Assembly (NCBI RefSeq): GCF_016889805.1
Contig: NZ_CP069535.1
Span: forward strand, 2,294,001-2,358,000
Origin: Rhodanobacter sp. FDAARGOS 1247
GTDB taxonomy: Bacteria > Pseudomonadota > Gammaproteobacteria > Xanthomonadales > Rhodanobacteraceae
Direction of reading: 5' to 3'
Length of the DNA: 64,000 bases
Shown: piece by piece, positions 47,623-55,532 of the stretch
Layout of the letters: each line of letters starts with the position of its first letter
Position numbering within the stretch: the stretch's first letter is position 1
Translations under genes and position numbers: made by a program
Notes under the pieces: model-generated
Database searches by the model: none
What the model was told of the DNA's origin: nothing
The model's input: the letters and a program-made list of their open reading frames with translations, nothing else

Positions 47623-48873
47623 TTGGAAGCCGCGGCACAGGCACGCCGTACTGCAGACGCCGTAGCGCGTCGCAGCTACGGCAAGCTGATCGCGTTCCTG
47701 GCCGCCGCCATGCGCGACGTGGCGGCGGCCGAGGATGCGTTGTCCGAGGCATTCGCCTCCGCGCTGGCGGACTGGCCGCGCAACGGCTGTCCCGCCAACC
47801 CGGAGGCATGGTTGCTGACCGTGGCCCGGCGCAAGGGCATCGATGGCATTCGCCGCCGTCGCAGTGGCGAAGCGGCCGCGGCACAGCTGCAGCTTCTGGC
47901 GGAGATCGACGACACCGCAGCGGCGATCGCGGATGACCAGGCCATCCCCGACCAGCGCCTCGCGCTGCTGTTCGCCTGCGCCCATCCGGCGATCGACGCG
48001 GGCATCCGCGCACCGCTGATGTTGCAGGCCGTGCTGGGGCTGGATGCGAAAACGATCGCCTCGGCGTTTCTCGCATCACCCGAGGCCATGGGCAAACGCC
48101 TGGGACGGGCGAAACAGAAGATCCGCGAAGCGGGCATTCCGTTCGCCATCCCCTCGCGCGACGAGCTGGCCGGACGGCTGGACGGCGTGCTGGATGCGAT
48201 CTACGCCGCCTACGCGGAAGGCTGGAGCGATCCCGGCGGCACCGACCTGATCCGTCGCGACCTCACGGCCGAAGCGCTGTTCCTCGCCGACCTGGTGGCC
48301 CGGCTGCTGCCGCAGGAACCCGAGGCGCTGGGTCTGCTGGCCTGCCTGCTGCATGCGCAGGCCAGGTGTGGTGCCCGCCGCAACGCGGCGGGCGACTACG
48401 TGCCGCTGGCCGAGCAGGATGTCGCGCTGTGGGACAACGCGATGATCGACGAGGCGGAAGCCCTGCTGCTGCGCGCCAGCACGCTGGGCCGCATCGGTCG
48501 GCATCAACTCGAAGCCGCGCTGCAGTCCGCGCATGTCGAGCGTCGCCGCAGCGGGCGCACCGACTGGACGCCCGAGGTGCAGATCTACGATGCGCTGCTT
48601 GCGCTCTCCGGCTCACCGGTGGTCGCGCTCAACCGCGCGCTGGCCATCGCCGAACTGCAAGATCCGCCCGCTGCGCTGGATATCCTGGAAACACTCGCCG
48701 CCGACGGGCGGCTGCTGCAATACCAGCCTTACTGGGCCGCACGCGCGGCCTTGCTGGCCCGAACCCATGCCTATCCCGAAGCCCGCGACGCGTTCGACAT
48801 GGCAATCGGCCTGGCCAGCGACCCCGCCGTCCGCCGTTTCCTGCAGGAACGCCAGGCCGCGCTGCCGCGCTGA
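47623..48873 (+). CDS. ECF42-type RNA polymerase sigma factor with C-terminal TPR-like extension
   Basis: 416 residues from a TTG start immediately after the DGPF stop; GGAG lies seven bases upstream, inside the DGPF gene. The N-terminal part has sigma region 2 (VAAAEDALSEAFASALADWP; NPEAWLLTVARRKGIDGIRRR) and region 4 (LDAKTIASAFLASPEAMGKRLGRAKQKI). About 230 residues follow, with helical repeats (VALNRALAIAELQDPPAALDILETL) as in ECF42 proteins, where the extension substitutes for a classical anti-sigma factor. It probably directs transcription from the TGTCGA-N17-CGTC sites. Confidence 0.85.
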   Translation: MEAAAQARRTADAVARRSYGKLIAFLAAAMRDVAAAEDALSEAFASALADWPRNGCPANPEAWLLTVARRKGIDGIRRRRSGEAAAAQLQLLAEIDDTAAAIADDQAIPDQRLALLFACAHPAIDAGIRAPLMLQAVLGLDAKTIASAFLASPEAMGKRLGRAKQKIREAGIPFAIPSRDELAGRLDGVLDAIYAAYAEGWSDPGGTDLIRRDLTAEALFLADLVARLLPQEPEALGLLACLLHAQARCGARRNAAGDYVPLAEQDVALWDNAMIDEAEALLLRASTLGRIGRHQLEAALQSAHVERRRSGRTDWTPEVQIYDALLALSGSPVVALNRALAIAELQDPPAALDILETLAADGRLLQYQPYWAARAALLARTHAYPEARDAFDMAIGLASDPAVRRFLQERQAALPR

Positions 48874-48982
48874 ATTCAGCGCGAGGCAACCGTCGAGCCC
48901 GCGGCCTTCCCGCGCATGCAGGCGGATCTTCCTGATGCGTCACTGCATCGAGGCCATCCGCAACCCGTGCCGTGCCAACGCC

Positions 48983-49531
48983 TCATTCGGCCGCTTTCGG
49001 CGCACTGCAAGCCTTGCTGTAGATGCCCGAGCGATCGAAGCAACAGGCGCGACGCTTGCCGCTGGCAAGCATGTCGCAGGCCGTGTGGATGCGTCGTTCG
49101 CGCGTCTCCGCCTTCTTGCCCGAGCTGATCCAGTGAATCCAGTCCCGACGTGCCACGGGCGTGATGTCGTCCCAGGACGCAAGAGCCGCGGGCTGGGCGG
49201 CGAGTGCCTTGCGCAGATCGGCGGGCAGCTTCGGCTCCGGCTCCACCCCGACCGGTGCGAACGCCAGCTGGATCGTGTCACCCACGGCGATCCCGGCGGC
49301 TTCCCGCAGGGCCTGTTCCACCTTGAGCCAGTGGCTGCCCTGGCCGTCCGGCTCCAGCGTGGCCTGGAACGGATGGACGTCTAGCAGGCCGTCCACCGTC
49401 ACCATGCCGCGTGTCGGCAGCTTCGCGCTCGCTGCCGTCGGCAGCACCAGGAACGCCCAGCTCGCGTCTTTCGGAATCGCAGGGCGCAGCAGCTTCGCCC
49501 TGCATCGGATCGTGTCGGCGGAATGATTCAT
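48983..49531 (-). CDS. YdeI/OmdA-type DUF1905 protein
   Basis: 182 residues. The N-terminal beta-barrel DUF1905 domain (FRAKLLRP-like start, TVDGLLDVHPFQATLEPDGQGSHWLKV, IAVGDTIQLAFAPV) is followed by the helical OmdA segment (LAAQPAALASWDDITPVARRDWIHWISSGKKAETRERRI). Relatives are linked to bacteriocin or antimicrobial tolerance. An ATG 11 codons into the open frame is used. Partial TGTCGA upstream lacks the CGTC partner. Confidence 0.78.
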   Translation of the reverse strand: MNHSADTIRCRAKLLRPAIPKDASWAFLVLPTAASAKLPTRGMVTVDGLLDVHPFQATLEPDGQGSHWLKVEQALREAAGIAVGDTIQLAFAPVGVEPEPKLPADLRKALAAQPAALASWDDITPVARRDWIHWISSGKKAETRERRIHTACDMLASGKRRACCFDRSGIYSKACSAPKAAE

Positions 49532-49636
49532 GGCCAGGGATGGTAGCCGAGGGTCACGGGCCATGCCGAGCGGAGGCCATGCTTCGACACCTTTGCGCTA
49601 CCTTTACCCGGATCAACTATGCACGAGGCAGACGCC

Positions 49637-50038
49637 ATGACCCACCACGCCAAGCCCTGCGCCAGCCGCGTGCCTCCTCCGCGCGTGCCGCCGGTTTTCA
49701 TCGAGGGCATGCGTTATGCCCAGGTTTCCGGCGCGCTTGAAACGGACGGCCAGATCGGCGGCATGCTCGCCGCGTGCGACGCCTCCCAGCGCGAAGTGTG
49801 GCGGCTGAAGGTCTACGAAAATCCGCGTCGTCCCGAGCTGGAAGGCGACGTGCAGGACGTGTGGTTCCGCTCGTTGCGCGTCGAAGGCGGCAAGCTGCTG
49901 ATCGAGAACGAACGCGGAGAGCGGTTCGAGGTCGATCCCGCGACACGCCAGGTCTGCCGCCGTCCGGCACCGGCCGCCGTACCCCGGTCCGACATCGATC
50001 CGCTTTCAGGCCACCCGCGCATCCACCGCCCCGGGTGA
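49637..50038 (+). CDS. Hypothetical protein
   Basis: 133 residues (139 from an ATG at 49619). The ATG used has GAGG eight bases upstream. The centre (VSGALETDGQIGGMLAACDASQREVWRLKVYENPRRPELEGDVQDVWF, read in parts) looks like a small beta-rich domain of a kind seen in Xanthomonadales hypothetical proteins. The ends are proline/arginine-rich and probably disordered. No function is recognised. Confidence 0.5.
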   Translation: MTHHAKPCASRVPPPRVPPVFIEGMRYAQVSGALETDGQIGGMLAACDASQREVWRLKVYENPRRPELEGDVQDVWFRSLRVEGGKLLIENERGERFEVDPATRQVCRRPAPAAVPRSDIDPLSGHPRIHRPG

Positions 50039-50159
50039 TTACCAGCGGGACACGGGACAGCTGCACTTGTCTGTTCTGTCTCCAGGAGGTGCGTCCGCCG
50101 CATGCACGCCGGCGCCAGCGGCCTCGACCAGCACACCGAAACGTCGCCGGTCCGACAAC

Positions 50160-50588
50160 TCAGCGCTTCTTCCCGCCGAAACCGGGAATGGCCGTGGCCT
50201 GTTGCATCCACGCGGCGACCTGGCGTTCGTCGAGTTCCTCCACCGACGCGAGGTCCACGCCGCGCGAGTCCTTGCCCATCCCGATCGGCTTGACCGGCGG
50301 CACGGGCTGCAGCGAGGTGCCGCGGCCGAAGGTGAGCTTGACGTGGCCGATGAAACCGCCGCACGAGAAACACCAGCCATCGCCGACGCCATACCACGCC
50401 ATGCCCCACTTCACCGAGCGCTTCAAGTCCGGCAAGGTCCTGGCCGCCAGGGCATCGACGGATTCGGCGATGCCGCGTTGCGGTTGCGGCAGGCTGCGGA
50501 TATAGGCAAAAACCGGCTCGTCCCCGTCCCTGGCCTTCGCCGAGCTCGCGCGGCCAGTCATGGCTGCCAGCAGCTTCGTGGCGACCAC
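50160..50588 (-). CDS. DUF1801 domain protein with upstream frameshift
   Basis: The DUF1801 domain (FAYIRSLPQPQRGIAESVDALAARTLPDLK; VKWGMAWYGVGDGWCFSCGG) is intact in about 142 residues from a GTG. The likely native start is an ATG at 50707 with GGGAGG upstream, whose frame encodes an Ala/Lys linker (DKVAAKAKASRVARAG). That frame is offset by one base from the domain. Adding one base in the C-run at 50627-50630 restores a continuous linker (AKAGEPGRRAAEPVVATKLL). Deletion, sequencing error or ribosomal slippage could explain it. It follows DGPF-3 and is probably its operon partner. Confidence 0.7.
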   Translation of the reverse strand: MVATKLLAAMTGRASSAKARDGDEPVFAYIRSLPQPQRGIAESVDALAARTLPDLKRSVKWGMAWYGVGDGWCFSCGGFIGHVKLTFGRGTSLQPVPPVKPIGMGKDSRGVDLASVEELDERQVAAWMQQATAIPGFGGKKR

Positions 50589-50772
50589 GGGCTCCGCCGC
50601 ACGCCTGCCAGGTTCGCCCGCCTTCGCCCCGCCCTGGCGACCCGGCTGGCCTTGGCCTTTGCTGCCACCTTGTCACTTGACTTCCCGGCATCGACTGCGC
50701 GTGTCATTTCATGCCTCCCACAAACAAGAAAGGGTCAGAGTGCGGTGGCCCGTCCGTCGTATTTCTTCCGGA

Positions 50773-51117
50773 CTACGACTTGAACCGGCGAACTTCCTGG
50801 GGCCAGCCGCAGGCTTCGGCCAGCTTGCCGGCCCATCGCCTCGCCGCTGCCTCGTCGGCCACGTCGATCGCGGCGAATCCGCCCAGAAACTGCGGATTCC
50901 GCACGTAGGGCCCGTCGCTGAATCTCAACGTGCCGCCGGTCGCATCCGCGGTGAAGGCCGCGTCCGGATCCTCCTCCAGGCCGCCGGCCAACAGGTAGAC
51001 TCCGGCCGCCTTCATTTCCTCCACCACTGCCCTGGCCAGCGGACCGCGCGTCGCGAACCACGCTTCGGAATGCTCGCCGACCCACGGCTGGTTGAAGTAG
51101 ATCAGGTATTCGCTCAT
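50773..51117 (-). CDS. DGPF-domain (YCII-related) protein
   Basis: 114 residues: MSEYLIYFNQPWVGEH at the N-terminus and TLRFSDGPYVRNPQFLGGFAAIDV with the DGPF/DGPY signature. GGAAGG lies upstream of the ATG. An ECF42-type promoter precedes it, and the DUF1801 gene follows 65 bases downstream in the same direction. Confidence 0.82.
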   Translation of the reverse strand: MSEYLIYFNQPWVGEHSEAWFATRGPLARAVVEEMKAAGVYLLAGGLEEDPDAAFTADATGGTLRFSDGPYVRNPQFLGGFAAIDVADEAAARRWAGKLAEACGWPQEVRRFKS

Positions 51118-51160
51118 GCCATGCCTTCCGGTTGCGCAGTCGTGGCTGCTTCCTGTTCAC

Positions 51161-51187
51161 GACGAACAGGAGCTGGCCATTTCGACA
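51161..51187 (-). promoter_or_regulatory. Putative ECF42-type promoter for DGPF/DUF1801 operon
   Basis: On the minus strand TGTCGA, exactly 17 bases, CGTC, ending 43 bases before the DGPF start. It lies in the short space between this gene and the LysR gene upstream. Confidence 0.65.
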
Positions 51188-51203
51188 ACGCGGCGACACC
51201 TTG

Positions 51204-52112
51204 TCAGCGGTCGCCTGGGCCGCTTCCCTTCCTCGCCGTCCGGCCCAGATGCAGCTGCGCCTGCTCCATCACGGCTTGCCGCAGCCGGGTCAGCGCTGCC
51301 GACGGCGCGCCGGGAGCGGTGTGCAGGCACAGCTCCACGCCCGGCAGCGGCGGCAGGCCGTGCTGCGGGCCCAGGCGCATCAGCGTGGACGGAAGATCGG
51401 CGGCCGTGCGCACGGTGATGCCCAGCCCCGCGCCCACGCCAGCCCACAGGCTGTGCAGGCTGGCGGTGACGAAGGCCGGTCGCCACGCGATGCCGGCCCG
51501 ATCCAGCGCAGCCGTGCCGGCCTGGCGGAAGAAGCACGGCGGCTGATAGAGCGCCAGGTCCAGCGCGCGGTCGGGCCGCACAAGCTTGCCCGTGCCTTTC
51601 GGTCCGATCCAGCTCATCGGCAGCGTGGCCAGGTGTTCGGCGTCCGCGCGAGCGCCCTGGTTCATGGCCAGCACCAGGTCGAGTTCGCCGCGGTCGAGCC
51701 GTTCGAGCAGCCGCCGGTTGGGTTCGACCAGCACGTCCACGCGCACCGCCGGATAGGCCTGGCGGAACTGGCCCAGCGCCGCCGGCAACCACGACTCGGC
51801 GAAATCGCCCGGCAGGCCGAAACGCACCGTGCCCTCGATCGCCGCACCACGCACCGCATGCACGGCCTCGTCGTTGAGCTCCAGGATGCGCCGCGCGTAC
51901 GCCTGCACCCGATCGCCCGCCTCGGTCAGCACCACGCGGCGACCCTGCTTGCGAAACAGCGGTTCGCCCAGTTGAGCTTCCAGCTTGCGCATCTGCTGGC
52001 TGATCGCCGACGGCGAGCGGCCGATCCGCTCCGCGGCACGGGCCAGACCGCCCAGGCGCAGGATCGCCACCAGACTGCGCAGTGCATCCATGTCGAGGTT
52101 GGGGAGCGGCAT
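51204..52112 (-). CDS. LysR-family transcriptional regulator
   Basis: 302 residues: MDALRSLVAILRLGGLARAAERIGRSPSAISQQMRKLEAQLGEPLF is the DNA-binding domain, followed by the effector domain (VRFGLPGDFAESWLPAALGQF). Divergent from the lipocalin-like gene, with a perfect LysR-type T-N11-A dyad nine bases beyond its start codon. Confidence 0.86.
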   Translation of the reverse strand: MPLPNLDMDALRSLVAILRLGGLARAAERIGRSPSAISQQMRKLEAQLGEPLFRKQGRRVVLTEAGDRVQAYARRILELNDEAVHAVRGAAIEGTVRFGLPGDFAESWLPAALGQFRQAYPAVRVDVLVEPNRRLLERLDRGELDLVLAMNQGARADAEHLATLPMSWIGPKGTGKLVRPDRALDLALYQPPCFFRQAGTAALDRAGIAWRPAFVTASLHSLWAGVGAGLGITVRTAADLPSTLMRLGPQHGLPPLPGVELCLHTAPGAPSAALTRLRQAVMEQAQLHLGRTARKGSGPGDR

Positions 52113-52120
52113 CGGTAAGC

Positions 52121-52145
52121 AATTCGAAAGTGTCGTCCTCGAATT
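52121..52145. promoter_or_regulatory. LysR operator (T-N11-A dyad)
   Basis: AATTCGA, 11 bases, TCGAATT: a perfect 7-bp inverted repeat with the 11-base spacing of LysR sites. It lies between the LysR start (52112) and the divergent lipocalin-like gene. Confidence 0.7.
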
Positions 52146-52218
52146 ATTCGCTTTTTCCGCAGGCTTTCAAACCCTACGATCGGTGCGGCCTCCCCCCGAT
52201 TCGACAGAGGAAAACCCC

Positions 52219-52737
52219 ATGAACCCGCACCGCCGCTTCTCCCGTCTTGCCGCCATCGCCTGCCTGCTGCCCGGCCTGGCCTGCTCCGCCGGCACTCCGG
52301 CAAACGACACCCATGGCGAAATCTCGCTGGCCGGAACCTGGACCCTGGTGGCGGCCGACGTGCTGCACCCGGATGGCTCGCGCTCGCGCGACTACGGCGC
52401 CGCGCCGAAGGGCCTGCTGCTGATCGACCACGCGGGGCATTACTCGCTGCAGCTCTACCGCAGCGACCGCCCCCGCTTTGCCGACCCGAGCAAGGCCAGG
52501 GCGACCGCGCCGGAATACCAGGCAGCCGTGATGGGCTCGAGCACCCACTACGGCACGGTCGCGGTCGAACCGGACCACCATCTGGTGTTCCGCATCGAAG
52601 GCGCCTCCTTTCCCAACTGGGAGGGACAGCAGCAGAGCCGCAGCTTCGAGTTGCGCGGCGACACGCTCAGCTACCGGGTGCCGCCACGTCCGGACGGCAA
52701 CGTGCCCATCTCGGTCTGGCGGCGCATCGGCGACTGA
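52219..52737 (+). CDS. Exported lipocalin-like protein
   Basis: 172 residues with a signal peptide that ends near LACSAGTP (a lipoprotein is possible). GEISLAGTWTLVAADVLHPDGSRSRDYGAAPKGLLLIDHAGHYSLQLYR is characteristic of the lipocalin-like PF13924 family (a small beta-barrel). AGAGG precedes the ATG. Function unknown; probably controlled by the divergent LysR. Confidence 0.75.
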   Translation: MNPHRRFSRLAAIACLLPGLACSAGTPANDTHGEISLAGTWTLVAADVLHPDGSRSRDYGAAPKGLLLIDHAGHYSLQLYRSDRPRFADPSKARATAPEYQAAVMGSSTHYGTVAVEPDHHLVFRIEGASFPNWEGQQQSRSFELRGDTLSYRVPPRPDGNVPISVWRRIGD

Positions 52738-52897
52738 GCCAGGCCTTTCATCGATCGTTGCCCCTGACACCTTTTCGCCGGGACGGTTTACTCTGGCGCC
52801 AGTCTTGCTCCGCCACATGGCGGGGCGCTTTGGGGTTACGACATGCGGCGAGGTTCAGTGGGCCACGCGCCCACGGGCCGGCATCAGGAGGCGTCAC

Positions 52898-53449
52898 TTG
52901 ATCTTCTACACAACGAGCCTGCTGCTCGCCGTCGGCGCGATCTGGCTGTTCAATCGGCTGATACGCCTGCGCAACCAGGTTCGCAACGGCTGGAGCGATG
53001 TCGATGTGCAGCTGCAGCGTCGACACGATCTGGTGCCGATGCTGGTCGAAACGGTCCAGGGCTACGCCAGCCACGAGCGGCAACTGCTGGAAAGCATCGC
53101 CCGCGAGCGCAGCGCCGCCATGAACGCCAACAGTCCGGCACAACGAATCGCGCCGGAGCTCGCGCTCGGCCAGCACCTCGGCCGGCTGGTCGCGCTGGGC
53201 GAAGCCTGGCCCGAGCTCAAGGCCAGCAGCAATTTCAGCCAGCTCGCCACCCGGTTGGTGGAAATCGAAGACACGCTGCAGCACGCGCGGCGTTTCTACA
53301 ACGGCTCGGTGCGCGAGTACAACACCGCCCTGGAGACTTTTCCCACGCTGCTGATTGCCGGCGTGCTGGCATTCAAGCCCGCCGAATTCTTCGCCGCCGA
53401 CGCCGATGCCCGCGCCCTTGTCGAGGTCGAACTGAACCAGGTTGCCTGA
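52898..53449 (+). CDS. LemA-family protein
   Basis: 183 residues starting at a TTG six bases after CAGGAGG. A single N-terminal membrane helix (SLLLAVGAIWLFNRLIRLR) is followed by helical segments with WSDVDVQLQRRHDLVPMLVETVQGYASHE and FSQLATRLVEIEDTLQHARRFYNGSVREYN, the LemA signature. LemA proteins often accompany a DUF2207 protein; here the DUF2207 gene lies next door but convergent. Envelope-associated; function undefined. Confidence 0.8.
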   Translation: MIFYTTSLLLAVGAIWLFNRLIRLRNQVRNGWSDVDVQLQRRHDLVPMLVETVQGYASHERQLLESIARERSAAMNANSPAQRIAPELALGQHLGRLVALGEAWPELKASSNFSQLATRLVEIEDTLQHARRFYNGSVREYNTALETFPTLLIAGVLAFKPAEFFAADADARALVEVELNQVA

Positions 53450-53504
53450 CGCAGCGGGGCCGACACGACGCATCCACCGGATCAGCAAGCCGCGCCGATG
53501 AGCA

Positions 53505-55262
53505 TCACTGCGGGACGCGCTGCACCAGGGACTGGGCAAAGGCCAGCAGATTCAGCGCGGCCTGTTCGTTGTCGGAATTCAGGCTGGCGGTGAACTCGGT
53601 CTGCCTTCCGGCCTCCTCCAGCGACTGCGCGAAATGGGTGTTCCAGGTCACTTCCACGTCCAGTGCCATCGCATACGGCAGCAGGCTGGCCTGAAGTTCG
53701 GGATGCAGCGACGGCTTGTAACGCGCATCCATGTCCTGCTGTTCGGCCGTATCGAGATACCAGCGGAAGCCGCGCAGCTTGTGCAGCACCGGCGTGTCGG
53801 CCTGGGGTTGACGCAGCAACCACCAGCCGGCGACGACCTGGCCGGCCAGCAGTGCGGCGCCCGCCAGCCAGTCCGCCCGATCACCACCGCCCATCAGGCC
53901 GGCCGCACAGATCGCCGCCACGAAAAACGCCTGTGCCCGGGTCGCACGCAGGAGCGCAAGCCGAACCGTGCCCGCGGCGATCGCCAGCGCAAGCGCACTC
54001 ATCAGGCTGATCACGATGATCTCGGCGATCATCGTCCATCGACTGTCGATGCCGAAGAACAACAGCGTCGCCGCCCCCAGCGCGATGAACCAGCCCGGCA
54101 TCAGCAACAAGGCGGGGTCCAGCGGGCGCTCGTCCGCGCAGCGTGCTTCCACCGCGCGTCGATAAGCCATCTCGGCAAGGCCGGTGCTGTCGGCGTTGCC
54201 TTCCGAAAACGACACCGTGTGGCCGAACGTGAACAAGGCCCGGCGCAGCAAGCGTTCGTCAGCCGTCAGGCCTGGCATGCCGTCATCGCCCGTGCGCGTG
54301 GCCAACCAGCTGCCGTCGTCCGCTTGGGCGAGCGTGAGCCCGCCCTTGGCCGCGATGCCGAGCACTCCGGCGGCAAAGCATCCGCGATCCCAGAAGCCAT
54401 GCCACAGCAACCGGATGGCACCGGCGGACCAGCCTGGCGGCGCTTCGTACTCCACGATCACGGGCTTGCCGGCGCCACCGCTGATGAGCCGTTTCGCGAT
54501 CAGGCAGTACATCGCCAGCACCGCCAGCCACAGCGGTCCGTTGAACATCCACCCTGGCGCCTTCGGTGCGTCGAACGACCATGCCTCGCTCACCCTCGGA
54601 AAGGTGACCACCGCATCCAGCGCCTGCCCCGGCGCGATGCCCGCGGCCCAGTCGAGCGTCATCCGGGTTCCGCTGACGTGGATCTCGCCCTCGTCCACCT
54701 GCACGCCATCGAGCTGGAAGTACGCATGAATCTGGCTGGACGGCGTCTCCTCCGGCAGGCTTACCTCCAGGCGAGCGTGTTGCAGCGGCAGTCGATCGCC
54801 GGCCATAGTCAGCGGCCAGACCAGCCTGCCCTCGTCGACGGCGACGCCATGCAGGATGCGGAATTCGATTTCAAATTCACGTGGTCCGCTGCGACGCCCC
54901 GGAGGCACCTGGATGCGCACGCCGTCGACCCACGGCACAACCTCGGCGTTCAAGATCTGGTGGCTCTCGCTTGCCCCCACGAAGTACACGTCGACGGGCT
55001 TGAGCTTGCGGCCCGGAAACGCCAGGTCCCGTTGGAATCCCGGCGGAGCCCATGCGTTGACCCGCGTGGTCTCGTCGACCTCGATCGCATGGCCGTACCC
55101 CACCGCAATCTTCGTGTCGCGCGACAGCATGGCAGGCTGGTCGTCGGCCGGACTGGCGTCCTGCGCGATCGCAGTGCTCGCCGTGGCCGCCACCAGCACC
55201 ATGACGACGAAGCACAGCAGGCCCGCGAGCGCTCGCCGCGATCGATCCGACCCAGGCCTCAC
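53505..55262 (-). CDS. DUF2207 membrane protein
   Basis: About 585 residues from a GTG (earlier in-frame GTG at 55373 also possible). An N-terminal signal (FVVMVLVAATASTAIAQ) precedes a large periplasmic beta domain with YGHAIEVDETTRVNAWAPPG, and at least five membrane segments follow from about residue 250. A C-terminal helical tail resembles the cytoplasmic tail of DUF2207 proteins. Function unknown; commonly paired with LemA. Confidence 0.72.
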   Translation of the reverse strand: MRPGSDRSRRALAGLLCFVVMVLVAATASTAIAQDASPADDQPAMLSRDTKIAVGYGHAIEVDETTRVNAWAPPGFQRDLAFPGRKLKPVDVYFVGASESHQILNAEVVPWVDGVRIQVPPGRRSGPREFEIEFRILHGVAVDEGRLVWPLTMAGDRLPLQHARLEVSLPEETPSSQIHAYFQLDGVQVDEGEIHVSGTRMTLDWAAGIAPGQALDAVVTFPRVSEAWSFDAPKAPGWMFNGPLWLAVLAMYCLIAKRLISGGAGKPVIVEYEAPPGWSAGAIRLLWHGFWDRGCFAAGVLGIAAKGGLTLAQADDGSWLATRTGDDGMPGLTADERLLRRALFTFGHTVSFSEGNADSTGLAEMAYRRAVEARCADERPLDPALLLMPGWFIALGAATLLFFGIDSRWTMIAEIIVISLMSALALAIAAGTVRLALLRATRAQAFFVAAICAAGLMGGGDRADWLAGAALLAGQVVAGWWLLRQPQADTPVLHKLRGFRWYLDTAEQQDMDARYKPSLHPELQASLLPYAMALDVEVTWNTHFAQSLEEAGRQTEFTASLNSDNEQAALNLLAFAQSLVQRVPQ

Positions 55263-55532
55263 CAGTGATCGCCCGAAACCACGCCGGTGCAACAGTCCCT
55301 GACGGGCATGGACGTGGCGCGCCAAGGGCGCATCGGAAGCGGCCCACGTCGCACCTCGCAATACGCCCGCCACATGTCGCCGAAGCTCGTCCCTGGCACG
55401 TCTTTCCCCTGAATCCCTGACCGACCGGATCGCCCGGCACTTTCTGTCTGTCGCCGCGGAAGTTTCCTTCCCGATCGCGGAGCTTGCAACCCGGGCTGCG
55501 CGGCGTCAGAGCCTATCCGCTTTCGCCGTGCG

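Noticed and set aside
49584..49589. TGTCGA on the minus strand upstream of the YdeI-type gene as a sixth ECF site
   Set aside because: At the required 17-base spacing the partner reads GCAT, not CGTC, so it was not counted.
50728..50750. AAAGGGTCAGAGTGC-like string reminiscent of transposase flanks
   Set aside because: Short and isolated with no transposase fragment or repeat partner nearby; probably coincidental or too decayed to call.
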